A stretch of DNA of 64,000 nucleotides from Blepharisma japonicum (Eukaryota; Ciliophora; Heterotrichea; Heterotrichida; Blepharismidae), in the NCBI GenBank assembly GCA_949751835.1, contig CATKHK010000063.1, forward strand, positions 62,001-126,000. Reading direction: 5' to 3'. Positions 1-10,205 of the stretch are shown here, in pieces (position 1 is the stretch's first letter; every line of letters begins with the position of its first letter). A program made the translations under genes and the position numbers. The notes under the pieces were generated by a model, which did no database searches, was not told the origin of the DNA, and saw only the letters and a program-made list of their open reading frames with translations.

Positions 1-161
1 AGTCTTTGCATAAGAAAGACTCAAAAATTTATGAGGCTTGTAATAGAATTATTGAGCTTACACACTCTGAAAATAAAGGCTCAATAAGGCCAAAAGAGAT
101 GAAAAAAATTTTGAAGCTTAAACAGTTAGCAAGTGAAATATTATGTGACCAGAGACTTTAA
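1..161 (+). CDS. C-terminal end of an unknown gene cut by the window edge
   Basis: An open frame enters from the left edge (codons start at base 3) and ends at TAA 159-161, followed at once by a second TAA. The visible 52 residues are hydrophilic and Lys/Glu-rich, with a probable helix around PKEMKKILKLKQLASEIL. Nothing identifies a family. The other two forward frames are closed within the stretch, which favours this frame, but with so little sequence the call rests on openness and composition only. Confidence 0.5.
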   Translation, partial: SLHKKDSKIYEACNRIIELTHSENKGSIRPKEMKKILKLKQLASEILCDQRL

Positions 162-740
162 TAAAGTAAATTAATGTCTTAAAAACTAGGCGTTTTAAGT
201 AGTCTAAAATGGAATTTTTGCTTTTGTTATTTGATAGATGCGAAGTTGAGAGAAAAGAGAGCTTTTGTTATAGTTAAATCAAATTTTATCTTCTAATCAT
301 AAGATTTTTAATAAATAATTTAAATTTGTAACGATTTATTTCCATCATGGTTTTTAAGCAATAAATTCGATAGGATATATAAAATTCTTTTATTGACTCT
401 AAGTGCATGCAGAATCAAGTGTATGCTATTTTTCTCACTTTTACTAGACTCAGTGAGAAGGATCTACGATTTCCTATTGACCCTAGACAATAGTAATGAC
501 TTTATGGGACTGTGTAGCACCTGCTTTATGGTTCAAAGATAAGAAGTTCTAATGATAAAGGAGGCAACTCCTTTGATCAGAAACTGTTTTGGAAGATGGG
601 ATTAGAGTTATTTAAGAGTAATCTTATCAATCAATCAATCAATACATTAGATAACTTTAAAGATTCGGCTTAGTAATAGATCAATCAAAATATTTTGAAG
701 CAATATTTAAGACTTATTTAAACAGAGACTTTAATCTAAG
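162..740. other. Spacer between cut gene and Lys/Glu-rich gene
   Basis: About 580 bases with no supportable protein gene. Bases 162-400 are AT-rich and featureless. Bases 405-579 carry the candidate structured RNA described separately. A short ATCA direct repeat run (four units) lies near 628-642. Confidence 0.6.
405..579 (+). ncRNA. Candidate structured non-coding RNA (four consecutive hairpins)
   Basis: The spacer has no convincing reading frame but holds four perfect or near-perfect hairpins in 175 bases: GCATGC 405-410 with GTATGC 421-426 (one G-U pair); TTCTCAC 432-438 with GTGAGAA 453-459; CTATTG 474-479 with CAATAG 488-493; and a long stem TGATAAAGGAG 553-563 with CTCCTTTGATCA 568-579 that closes a GCAA (GNRA-type) tetraloop and has one bulged G. 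GNRA on this strand suggests transcription rightwards. Short stretches recall U2, U3 or U5 snRNA, but no full set of signature boxes is present, so no family is assigned. Ends are unknown; the transcript may reach about base 640. Confidence 0.4.
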
Positions 741-2453
741 TTAATTAGTATTTCCTTCAATCTTTTGCTTTTTATGTATGAGTCGTTTATATTGTCTCCA
801 AAGAGGTATTTTCCCTTTGATTGCTCCACCAAATAGAGCAGCCTCTCTCACTGAGAACATCAGGAGTCCAGTAAGTGCACAGAAATCAGTGAAATACTGA
901 GGATTCAGAGTCGATTCACGTCCTCCTATGATTTCTTCAAGTTTATCGATATTTTCGTCAGAAAAATCAAATTCCGTTACTTTTTCATTGAAAATCTTGT
1001 CAACTGTTTTCTTATTTTTTTCCTTATTTCTAGAATCAATAAGAAACTTCCTGCACTCATCCCATGCTTTGTTGTCATCTTCAGGCAAAGACTGACCAAG
1101 CAATTGGAAGAAAATTCTCCAAGCCCAAACCACATCTGACCTTGGATAGCGATCGAGGTAGAATTTGTCATCATCCATTGTGGTTAATAGAGAAAGGGCA
1201 CTTTTAGCTCCTACAGAAAGCTCAAATGGCTTTCCAGACGTTAGTTCTTCAATGGAGTGATTCTCTGACAATGATGCAATAAGCTTTTCAATTTCCTCAA
1301 GTGATAAAGTTGAAGTATTTGGCTTAATTACTGGGCTAGATTCTTTTGATTCTTCTGTTGATGTGGATTCTTTGTTTTCTTCAGGAGCTGGCTCTTGGCT
1401 GTTTTCTTGCGGCTGATCATTATTTTCAATAAGTAAATCTTCCGCATTTGCTGGCTCAATTGGAGAGCCACCAGCATCTGAAACATTGTCTACATTTGGA
1501 ATTTTATCTTCAGAATTTTCTTCAGGTTGGCTTGAAGGCTCAGCATTTTCTGGTTCTTCATGCTTTTCTTCTTCTGTCGTTTCAGGCTCATTTTTTTCCT
1601 CTTCATGGTGGTCTGGTTTTGTTTTCTCTTCTTCGCCTTTCTTTTTCTTTTCTTCTCCAGCCTTCTTTTTATGTTCTTCTGTTTTTTTCTTTACTTCTTC
1701 TCCTTTTTTCTTGCTTTCTTCAACTTTCTTTTTACCTTCTTCTTTTTTCTTCCCTTCTTCTTTCTTTTTATCTTCGGTTGCCTTTTTCTTTGCTTCTTCG
1801 GCTTTTTTCTTTTCCTCGCCAGCCTTTTTCTTATTTTCTTCTTCTAGTTTTTTACTTTTTGCTTCCTCTGCCTTTTTAGCTTTTGCTTCTTCAGCTTTTT
1901 GTTTTTTCTCTGCTTCTTCTTGCTTTTTCTTCTCCTTTTCTTCCTCAGCTTTTTTCTTTGCCTCTTCTTTCTTCTTATTCTCTTCATCTTTCTTTTTCTT
2001 AGCTTCCTCTGCTTTTAATTTCTTTTCATCCTCAGCCTTTTTCTTAGCTTCTTCTTTTTTCTTATTCTCCTCGTCTTTTTTCTTTTTGGCTTCTTCTGCT
2101 TTTTTATTTTTCTCTTCATCAGCTTTTTTCTTAGCTTCCTCTTTCTTTAGTTTTTCCTCTTCCGCCTTCTTAGTTTTTGGGTCAGCAGCGCCTGGTTTAT
2201 CAAATCCTGGCTTTTTGCTTGAAGGAACACGAGCAGTTTGAGGCCTTTTAGGTTCTTCATTGGAACTGGTTTCAATATCTATTGATAGTTTAGGTTTTCC
2301 TTTTGGATGAGTTTGAATATGTTGGGAGAGGGATTCAACAACTTGGATTAGTTCTTGGATTTGCTCATGATGAGAGTGAAAACCATTGTAGAGATTTTCA
2401 AGGCGAGGAGAGAGCATCTCTTCGACTTCGACAAGCACACGATCCCAATCCAT
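741..2453 (-). CDS. Lys/Glu-rich repeat protein, unknown function
   Basis: A 570-residue protein ending in TAA. Residues 1-60 could form a helix. Residues about 90-290 are an almost unbroken KKAEEEKKK-type low-complexity array, expected to form a long charged single helix or coiled coil. Residues 290-390 are acidic and Ser/Pro-rich (probably disordered). The last 180 residues are of normal composition, with several Trp and Phe, and look like a folded globular domain that I do not recognise. The long purine run on the coding strand creates long spurious frames opposite. No TGA codon and no intron is needed. The repeat array resembles linkers of cytoskeletal proteins, but that is an inference from composition only. 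Confidence 0.8.
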   Translation of the reverse strand: MDWDRVLVEVEEMLSPRLENLYNGFHSHHEQIQELIQVVESLSQHIQTHPKGKPKLSIDIETSSNEEPKRPQTARVPSSKKPGFDKPGAADPKTKKAEEEKLKKEEAKKKADEEKNKKAEEAKKKKDEENKKKEEAKKKAEDEKKLKAEEAKKKKDEENKKKEEAKKKAEEEKEKKKQEEAEKKQKAEEAKAKKAEEAKSKKLEEENKKKAGEEKKKAEEAKKKATEDKKKEEGKKKEEGKKKVEESKKKGEEVKKKTEEHKKKAGEEKKKKGEEEKTKPDHHEEEKNEPETTEEEKHEEPENAEPSSQPEENSEDKIPNVDNVSDAGGSPIEPANAEDLLIENNDQPQENSQEPAPEENKESTSTEESKESSPVIKPNTSTLSLEEIEKLIASLSENHSIEELTSGKPFELSVGAKSALSLLTTMDDDKFYLDRYPRSDVVWAWRIFFQLLGQSLPEDDNKAWDECRKFLIDSRNKEKNKKTVDKIFNEKVTEFDFSDENIDKLEEIIGGRESTLNPQYFTDFCALTGLLMFSVREAALFGGAIKGKIPLWRQYKRLIHKKQKIEGNTN

Positions 2454-2987
2454 TATTATTATCCAATAAAAGAATTTAATAAAATATGTTTTGGCTGGAG
2501 ATATTAAGGCGGATAAATTTGAAGCTTTAATTGATCATAAAAAAGTGACATTGAGCAATTTTATATAAAGAAAAATCAAAGAAAATATAAAAATGGCTTA
2601 TAATTTTCGATTATAAATAGAAAAAAGATCGAATATTCTTGTCTAATGTAATTAATTTATATCATATAAATAATTCTTTACTAAGCATGAAATAGATATA
2701 TATGAAGTGATATTTTTATAAATATAAATTTAATAAGGAGTGAAAGATTGGCTTATATATACTAATATGAAAAGTGATAAATGCTTTACTTTTTCATCTT
2801 AATAAATTTATATTAATTTCAAAGTATATTCGCCAGTGTAAGTTATTATAATTCTAGCAAATATAACAAAAACAGCGTGTTAACCTTTAAATAAGGGATT
2901 CAGAAATTTTTGAGATCTCGCTTACAATAAACAAATAACTTACTCTTTGTCTTAAATTTTAACGACTGCTTATATTTTAAACACAAA
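2454..2987. other. Divergent intergenic region
   Basis: This AT-rich spacer of about 530 bases separates two divergent genes and must hold both promoters. I see no RNA gene, repeat array or conserved motif in it. Confidence 0.6.
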
Positions 2988-4184
2988 ATGTCACAAATTA
3001 CAGACAGACTTCGATCTCAGAATGGGAAGCTTCGTGAAGAAATAAAAAAACTTCAATATGCTCTAAAAGAGATAAATAATGACGTCCCAATATCATCTTT
3101 CTCCAAAAAGGAGCCGAAAATCCATTCACAAAATTTCAAAAATCAAAATCGTTATAACATCAAGCAAGGCTTTGAAGAAAAAATTCCAAAAGAAGTAGCT
3201 TTACGAGAGTATCCTAGAGTTATTGAAGTTTCAATTAAAAAGAAAGACACAGGCTGCGATCCGATTTATTTCGAATCCAATTCAAAATCTGAAAGTTGTT
3301 TAGATTCCTCTAAACAGTCAAATCCCTTTGACACTAAAAAAACAATAAACAGCTCCCATATAGACAGTCTATTCACAAGCACCATACAAAATGATTCTGA
3401 AGATTATATTCGAGATAATTTTGAAAGTCCTGAATTTTCAAAAAAATTCAAAAATAAAAATCAAGAAAGAACACTTAAAGATTCTTTTGACTCTTATTAT
3501 GAGTCAGAACAAGAAAATCTTGATAAATCAGGGAAATGTGAATTGAGCTTTCATGACTATGAAAAAGACCATGAAAGAGGATCCAGAAGAAAGGAAAGAA
3601 ATTTACTGCAAGAAATCGAGGATTTGAGGAATGAAAATAAAAAACTGAGAACAGTATTGAAAACTAGTTTCAGTAGTAATGCTGATAAAGAAAATAGAGA
3701 TGTAAAAGCAAAGAAACTTGATAAAAGTGAAGAAATTATGGTCATAGAGAATAATAATTGTATAGAAAGTGCTAAAAAGAGAAATGGAGCAAAAATAAAA
3801 GCAAAAACTCCAATAAAGCAAACAAAAATTGCAAAGTCAACTACACCCAGAAGCCAAACAGCCACAAAAGCAGCTAAGAAAAGGCAAGAACAATCCAAAA
3901 CTCCACGAAAAGGCTTAACGCATAGATCATCAACCCCTCGAAAAGTTTTAACACATAGATCATCAACCCCAAAGAACTTCAGTCAATCGACAACTCCAAA
4001 AAGATCCCAAAAGCATTCCCAAAGTTCTATTAATTTATCTCAAAGAACAGAGGGGTCTCTAACTCCATCTCGCTCTCATCACTGTCAAAAATGCGACAGT
4101 CTTCTTACAAGAGGCCGATCAACATTTAGCTGTAAAAAGCATGGAAGTTGCATTTCTAAAAGTTCAAGCTCTAAAAACCTGTAA
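2988..4184 (+). CDS. Basic coiled-coil protein with S/T-P repeats and a C-terminal Cys/His cluster
   Basis: A 398-residue protein. Residues 1-30 and about 190-225 are predicted coiled coils (ENKKLRTVLKTSF). Residues 275-350 are strongly basic with a repeated element of the form TPRKxLTHRSSTP that occurs twice perfectly and decays afterwards; such S/T-P-R/K repeats are typical of microtubule-binding or CDK-regulated proteins. The C-terminus has CQKC...CKKHGSC, which could bind one zinc ion. No named family is recognised. It is convergent with the dehydrogenase gene, 17 bases apart. Confidence 0.8.
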   Translation: MSQITDRLRSQNGKLREEIKKLQYALKEINNDVPISSFSKKEPKIHSQNFKNQNRYNIKQGFEEKIPKEVALREYPRVIEVSIKKKDTGCDPIYFESNSKSESCLDSSKQSNPFDTKKTINSSHIDSLFTSTIQNDSEDYIRDNFESPEFSKKFKNKNQERTLKDSFDSYYESEQENLDKSGKCELSFHDYEKDHERGSRRKERNLLQEIEDLRNENKKLRTVLKTSFSSNADKENRDVKAKKLDKSEEIMVIENNNCIESAKKRNGAKIKAKTPIKQTKIAKSTTPRSQTATKAAKKRQEQSKTPRKGLTHRSSTPRKVLTHRSSTPKNFSQSTTPKRSQKHSQSSINLSQRTEGSLTPSRSHHCQKCDSLLTRGRSTFSCKKHGSCISKSSSSKNL

Positions 4185-4201
4185 GTTATAAATATTTTTT
4201 A

Positions 4202-5122
4202 TTAAAGTTTAGGACGTGCTTTTTCCGCTTCAATAATTCCCATAACTTTTTGCAATGTATCCGTGTGAGCTTGAGGGTAATCCACATTTCCAGTAAAATT
4301 ATTAGCTTCAGCCCATCTTCTTTTGATATCTTCAGCTCTGATGTTTTCGCCTCCATAAAGTCCAGGGCTTCTTTGCCATCTCATTGTGGCGATAAATCCT
4401 CCAGCGACCTCATAAAGGTTTCCAGTCTGCTGGCAGCTTTCATGACACAAATAAACTACTAAAGGAACAACTCTTTCTGGGGTCAATAATCTCAATAAAT
4501 CAGGAGTCAAAATATCTTCAGTCATTCTAGATGCTGCATTCGGGACTATGGTGTTAACTCTGACGTTATTTTTTTCTCCTTCTTTAGCTAATGTAAGTGT
4601 AAATCCATGTAGTCCGTATTTTGCAGTGGAATAGTTGGCTTGACCGAAATTTCCATAAATTCCGCTTCCACTAGAAGTGTTGATGATTCTTCCGAATTTT
4701 TGTTCACGCATCTTCGTCCAGGCGGCTTTGGTTAAGGAGAAAGCACCTTTTAAGTGAACTTTCATGATTAAGTCCCAGTCGTTCTCAGTCATTTTGCCAA
4801 AGCTGACGTCTCTGAGGATTCCAGCATTGTTGATTATAACATCAATTCTTCCGAATGCGTCAATTGCTGCTTTAACGATTTTTTCTCCGAACTCTACAGA
4901 GTCATAATTGGCTACAGCTGTTCCTCCGAGTTTTCTGATTTCGTCAACAACATTATCAGCTACTCTTGCTGAAGAGCCTTCACCTACACGTGAGACACCT
5001 AAGTCATTAACTACAATTTTGCCTCCTCTCCTAGCAAATTCAAGAGCATAGGCTCTTCCGAGACCACTGCCAGCACCTGTCACAATGATGACTCTGTTAT
5101 CGAATCGAAGAGTGTCTGCCAT
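4202..5122 (-). CDS. Peroxisomal-type (3R)-hydroxyacyl-CoA dehydrogenase (SDR family)
   Basis: The protein has 306 residues and the length and motifs of the N-terminal dehydrogenase unit of multifunctional enzyme type 2 (HSD17B4/MFE-2). The nucleotide-binding motif TGAGSGLG lies at 15-22, NNAG at 98-101, catalytic Ser near 151, and YxxxK at Tyr164 and Lys168 in the segment IYGNFGQANYSTAKYG, which is characteristic of this subfamily. The protein ends in -PKL, a plausible PTS1 peroxisome signal. In animals and fungi this unit is fused to a hydratase and sometimes an SCP2 domain; here it stands alone. Its expected role is oxidation of (3R)-hydroxyacyl-CoA with NAD in beta-oxidation. Confidence 0.9.
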   Translation of the reverse strand: MADTLRFDNRVIIVTGAGSGLGRAYALEFARRGGKIVVNDLGVSRVGEGSSARVADNVVDEIRKLGGTAVANYDSVEFGEKIVKAAIDAFGRIDVIINNAGILRDVSFGKMTENDWDLIMKVHLKGAFSLTKAAWTKMREQKFGRIINTSSGSGIYGNFGQANYSTAKYGLHGFTLTLAKEGEKNNVRVNTIVPNAASRMTEDILTPDLLRLLTPERVVPLVVYLCHESCQQTGNLYEVAGGFIATMRWQRSPGLYGGENIRAEDIKRRWAEANNFTGNVDYPQAHTDTLQKVMGIIEAEKARPKL

Positions 5123-5210
5123 TATTATAACTTAGTCTAAAATTTTTAAGTGACGACATAGCTTTTGACAATATGAAAAACTCCTTCACAAAAATATTTA
5201 TAATTAAGAA

Positions 5211-6512
5211 TTATTCAATCCCCTGTATTACAGATGCAAATGAAAGGGTCTCTGATTCCATTGTAAATCTATTCACCACTACAACCTGCTGTCTTGAAGT
5301 GAACTTTGGTACTGTTATACAATTAACACCTTCTTCAGTCACTAATTTCTGATAATTTGGCATCCCTCCGACTACATACAAATTAGGTAGATTTTCTATA
5401 ATAAAAGGATCATCATCTTGCATGGGGATACATCCCAAGGCATCTGGGGCGTTAGGAGCTAAGTGTCTTCATTTCATAGTTAAATCCAGTATCTTTATTG
5501 GATCTTGTACATCAATAAATTGCATTATTGCATTAATATTCTGCCCTGAAGTACAAAGTATATGGATCCCATCTATTTTACATTCATAAGGATTAGGGAA
5601 ACTTCTTAATGCAGAATATCTTGATGCTAAAGGAAATAAGTAAGGATTTAAAGGCTGCTGCGGCATTGAGGAATTAGACGGATCCATTTCTCCAGGAATT
5701 AAATCAACAGGAAGTATACCTGCAAGCTCTGCAAGAAAAGTGTCAAAAAAGTCAAGGGACTTTGATATAGAAGGCACCATATCTGCACTTATGTCACTGT
5801 AAGCTTTTTGTTCAAAAGAATTTTCTTTATCAGCTTTGTATAAAGAATTCCCTAAAATGACAAATCTGACTATTTTTTTTGCAAATTCTGCGGAATCGTT
5901 TCCAAGATTTCCTTGGAGAAAATTTGATAATAAATTTAGGAGAATCGGGTCTAATGAAGGATTTCCTATTTCAATTCCAGAAATAAAACAAATAAATTCA
6001 TCACCTTTGCGCGATAAAGGTCTTGGTGGGTCTGCAGAAGGGTAAAATATTTCGATAACTTCTAATACAGAATTTTCTCTCATAACGCCTCTTACAGCTA
6101 CAACTAAACCGGTTATTAAATTTTCCCAGTCAAAATATTGCTTTAGATCAAGTCTGACTCTTCCTGATTCGTCTTCTAGATATATAAAATCTTCTTCTTT
6201 GCGTCTATTATAAAAATTTGACTGCTTTCTATCAGCTAAGATCCCTATTTTCGATATGTATTTTTCTACTATAGAAGTTCTATTAGAGTAAGTGCAAACA
6301 ATAATTCCAGCAATCAAGCAGCTTTGATTGACTTTTACTTCCATTATCTCTGAGAGAGAAAAATATCCAGATTCGTCAGCAGAAATGCAGCGATATTTGA
6401 GAGACTTTAGCCTTGCACAGTATAAAGAGTGATATTGGGAGGTAAAATCGAGCTTTGCTATGAATTGTTGGCCGATGAAGGAATGTTGGTAATTAATCTT
6501 TCGCTCGATCAT
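5211..6512 (-). CDS. POLD2: DNA polymerase delta small (B) subunit
   Basis: This is a 433-residue protein once the internal TGA (codon 348) is read as Trp. It holds the OB-fold region (about 50-170) and an inactive calcineurin-like phosphoesterase domain (from about 180) of the DNA polymerase alpha/delta subunit B family. The segment around the TGA, TMKWRHLAPNAPDALGCIP, followed by DDPFIIENLPNLYVVGG, matches the highly conserved C-terminal block of POLD2. Under the standard code the gene would lose this block. The protein is the scaffold that joins the catalytic subunit to the other delta subunits at the replication fork. It is divergent from the next gene, whose start is 98 bases away. Confidence 0.92.
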
Positions 6513-6610
6513 TATTTGTATGAGGGGGATCTGGAGGTCTTAAGAAAGTTTTTGATAAAATTAATAAGTGAGCATATTCGGTTTTATATTAATATTAAAG
6601 TATATAAGAA

Positions 6611-8434
6611 ATGAAACCATCTCTATTGTCTGAATGTAAGAAGAATAAAAACCCTTGCTTTTTTGGTCTAAACTCATTTAATTTAGGGCTAAACTCTCAT
6701 TCAGAAAAACCTCAAGGTACTCAAAGTGGAGAAGCTTCAAATGATTTTCAGTTCACAAGAGATCCAGGCCCAGATATTTATTTCCATTTAAGTTCTCATT
6801 ATAGCTCAATACCTGTCAATATAAGAATCCCAGAAACTTTAATCAGAGCTCCTGGGTTATCAAGTCCTGTATTTTTATATTGAGAAAATCAATCAGTCAA
6901 AGCATATCAGAAAAAAGAGTAAAATTTATGCAGCGCATTTTCAACTTTTATTGCCTCCACTGAAAAATTCATAGACAATGGCTCAGTATTTCCAAGCTAT
7001 ATCCATTCCAATGGGAAAAGTAAGGTAACTCTCTGCAAAAACTCAAAACATGCAATAAGAATTTGAGCGGAGTGCAAAGATGAATATCAGATATTGCAGA
7101 GATATTTAACACCTAAGGCAAGTCAAGTAGAAAAACTTAGAGTTTATTGATATTATTCAGAGCCTACAAAATTCTATTTAATAAGAAATAAAGCATCAGC
7201 TCTTAATTTAGGAAAAAGCGCAACATTAAACACCAAAATTCCTATGGTAAATAGCAGCTATATGTACCAAACAAAAGATTATGCATTTGCAGGGAGGATT
7301 CTAAAAACTTCTTTTAGTCCCTCCTTTCCATTTAGACCTAAATTAAGCAAATCAATTTCTCCAGTATCAAAGAGCTCATCTAAGATCTTAAATTTATCAT
7401 CTTATTATACTCCCTTGCAAAACGGTCCTGGGAACTCTTCTCCTACACACTCCCAAAATAATTCAAAAATAATTAATTCTTCTACACTTGACCTAAGCTC
7501 AAAACCTAAAGAATTTGAAAAAGATCTTTATATAGTAAAAAGTCGAAAAGGAGGAATAAACGTAGAAGTTGTAGTAATAGAAAATGAGAATGAAGTAGAA
7601 AAAATGATGAATTTTATGGTCGGATATTTAGAAAACTGCATAATAATGCCAGAAAACACAAAAATTGTTGAGCTAATTGCAGATTTCATGCAGGATAAAA
7701 ATGATGATTGATTTTTATTACGCTGTAAAGCACACAAAATTGATTATATTCATTCAGGTAACCGTGCAAAATATAAAAATAAAAGACTATCTGGAGTTTT
7801 ACGGTCACTTAATAGTGCTAAACTGCTGGCTGAAGCTTTACAAATTCATGAAGAAAATCGCAGAAAAAACGTCAATTCAATGATGAATTCTTTAAAAAGA
7901 AGACTAGACTCACTTATCCAGCAGAATTCAAAAATCCCAAAAAACTATGCATATTATAGTCCCAAAGAATCTGTTCAGGAAACTAGAAATATTTATTTAG
8001 CTGAAAGAAGAGCATCTAGACACGGTACAGTCCCAATATTAATGATTGGAACAGATGACGATCTTCATGTAGATGACATCAATTCCTCTTTATTTTCCCC
8101 TATGTTAAAATCATATAAAAAATCCAAAAAGGCACAAGCCAAAAGTGAACCTTTTTCACAAGTAAATGAACTTATTGAAAAAATTTCAGAAGAAAGCTTA
8201 AGATATTCAGATCTAATTGGGATTGATAAACTTACGATAAAAGAAATCGTAGCAAGTTGCATTTATTCGACTATTATAATTGCGAGTAGTGAAATTAGGA
8301 GTATTTCTTTGCAATCTAAAAGAAGATTATTGAAAATTTTTGAAAGCAACTTGGTATTATTAGGGGCAAGTAAAGAGGAGTATTTACTTTATGTAGAAAA
8401 TTTTAAGCGATTGTTGGAAATTCCAGATGCTTAA
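6611..8434 (+). CDS. Unknown 602-residue protein, one 15-nt intron and four TGA-Trp codons
   Basis: Three open stretches join into one gene if TGA is Trp (LYWENQ, IRIWAEC, RVYWYYS, DDWFLL) and a 15-nt intron, GTAAAATTTATGCAG at 6919-6933, is removed; the intron has in-frame TAA, and removal restores the downstream frame with codon GAC split 2+1. The N-terminal 180 residues look like a beta-rich globular domain with two Cys. The middle (about 200-300) is Ser/Pro-rich. The C-terminal 180 residues are helical, with ASCIYSTIIIASSEIRSI as a hydrophobic helix that is not clearly a membrane segment. No family is recognised. Start chosen as the first ATG after the divergent spacer. Confidence 0.75.
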
Positions 8435-8641
8435 TAATTTAATGTGTAATAAATTTATTTATTTAGAAAAACTGAACTATCAACTACTCAGCCTTCAAAA
8501 GTATTTATAATTAGAAATATTTTATAGTAAATGAAATTTTGCATTTATTGATTTAATTTTTTTTTAATTAATGCAAACTTATTAAAGGTGCTTCATTAAT
8601 GGCCTTTTCTAGTAAATCTATCTCCTATTAATAACAATAAA

Positions 8642-10124
8642 ATGCAAAAAAATGGGTCAACGTAATTTTCACTTAGTTTAATAATCAAATCGCTCACCTG
8701 GGCTCGTGATTCTCATGCCCTATTTGACTATGAAGCTCGTGAAGTCGCCAAAGCAACTCTAAAAACAGCTCACGACTGCTATTTATACAGAACTGGTGAA
8801 AATGTGATGATTTCTTATGATCCTTCTGATCTCTCCAATCCGGGATCTAGATATCTATGCAAAATTCAAATAATTGATGGTAAATTCTATTTTAGGATTT
8901 TTTACTGTTGCTGTTGTTGATGCAATTGATGGAAATGCTCTGACCCGAAATGAATTTGAAAAAATTTGGCTTTGTGTTCGCAGTCTTCAGCCAAGTGGAG
9001 GAATTAAAGGCTACAAATTGTGTGAAGGTGACGTTATAAGACTCGGAAGAGTAAAATACCGCGTAAAAGAGCTTAAAGGTGGCACAGGTTCTAAAAAAGG
9101 ACCCCAATTCAGCTTAAGTGATGCACTTTTAGGGCTCAATGTAGACGAAAATGCTGAAGAATCTGATGGAATTACTTATAAGCTCCCTTGTAGAGTCTGC
9201 TTAAGCGAAATTTATACACCAAACAACCCACTAATATCTCCTTGCAAATGTGATGGGACTATGAAATATATTCATTTGAAATGCTTACAACAGTGCTTGC
9301 GCTCTAAATTAGCAACCAAATCAAGCGATCACATTATTTCACTATCATGAAAAAAATTATGCTGTGAGCTCTGCATGAAGCCTTATCCTTATAAGCTGGC
9401 AGTTGGACAAGAAATTGTGGAATTAATTGAAATTCCGAAGCCGCCAAATCAATATGTAATCTTGGAATCCTTAAAAAAAGACAAAAATTCTAGTAAAGGC
9501 TTACATGTTGTAAGTTTATATAATAACAATTCTATAAAGATAGGAAGAGCTCATGACTGTGATTTGAGGATTTCTGATATATCAGCATCAAGGCTTCATG
9601 CAATTTTAAAATATCACGATAGAGGATTTTATATAGAAGACCAAGGAAGCAAATTCGGAACATTAATTCAAGTAAAAAGACCAATTGCATTAGAAACTAA
9701 CGACTTATTGTCTATACAATGTGGAAGATCTATGCTTACTTTTACTACGAAAAAGCCATGAAATCTGATCCCAGCCTGCTTCAGGTCAAGCGCATCTCCA
9801 TTTGAGCTATTCAATGCTCCTATTTCTCCTGGAAAAGTCCCTTTATTGCCTATAAATACAGGAATTCCTCTCAGTATAAACGATCCTCAAGATTTATTAG
9901 CAATTGCAGGAGCCAGACCAGTAAGACCTGAGAAATATAAAGAGCACAATAACTTATTATTCCAGCATTATCAGTTAGGGCTTAATAGTTCTTGTGAAGA
10001 CGAGCAGGGTGATGAACAGTCAATAGAGGAAGTAGAAATCGCTGAACTGCCTGATGACTTGCTTGACATCCCAATGAACCCTTCATGTGCTGCAGGCGAT
10101 AAACTGAATAAGTCATTTTCATAA
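8642..10124 (+). CDS. FHA-RINGv-FHA domain protein (probable E3 ubiquitin ligase)
   Basis: A 483-residue protein built from three exons. Introns are GTAATTTTCACTTAG (8662-8676, 15 nt) and GTAAATTCTATTTTAG (8880-8895, 16 nt). The 16-nt one changes frame, so it is well supported. Residues about 15-150 resemble a first FHA domain (GDVIRLGRVKYRVKEL). A RING-CH finger follows: CRVC, CKCDGT, HLKCLQQC and CCELC. A second, clearer FHA domain has IKIGRAHDCDLRISD, SRLHA and DQGSKFGT. FHA domains bind phosphothreonine peptides, and RINGv proteins recruit E2 enzymes, so the likely role is phosphorylation-dependent ubiquitination. Two TGA codons are Trp. No membrane spans are seen, unlike MARCH ligases. 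Confidence 0.88.
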
Positions 10125-10205
10125 TATAATAATTTATAAATAAATACTTTATAGAGAAATTTATTGTGGATTTAATTATGCAAATATATTTAATGAATGA
10201 ATCTA

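Noticed and set aside
400-640. Identification of the hairpin region as U2, U3 or U5 snRNA
   Set aside because: Only 10-12-base similarities occur, the defining boxes and Sm site are missing, and the hairpin order does not fit any of them.
628-645. ATCA tandem repeat as a telomere-like or functional repeat
   Set aside because: Only about four units, not a telomeric type, and no further copies are seen.
1486-2241. Long plus-strand frames rich in Ser, Phe and Leu opposite the Lys/Glu-rich gene
   Set aside because: They are antisense shadows of a purine-rich coding strand; composition is determined by the reverse of GAA/AAG codons.
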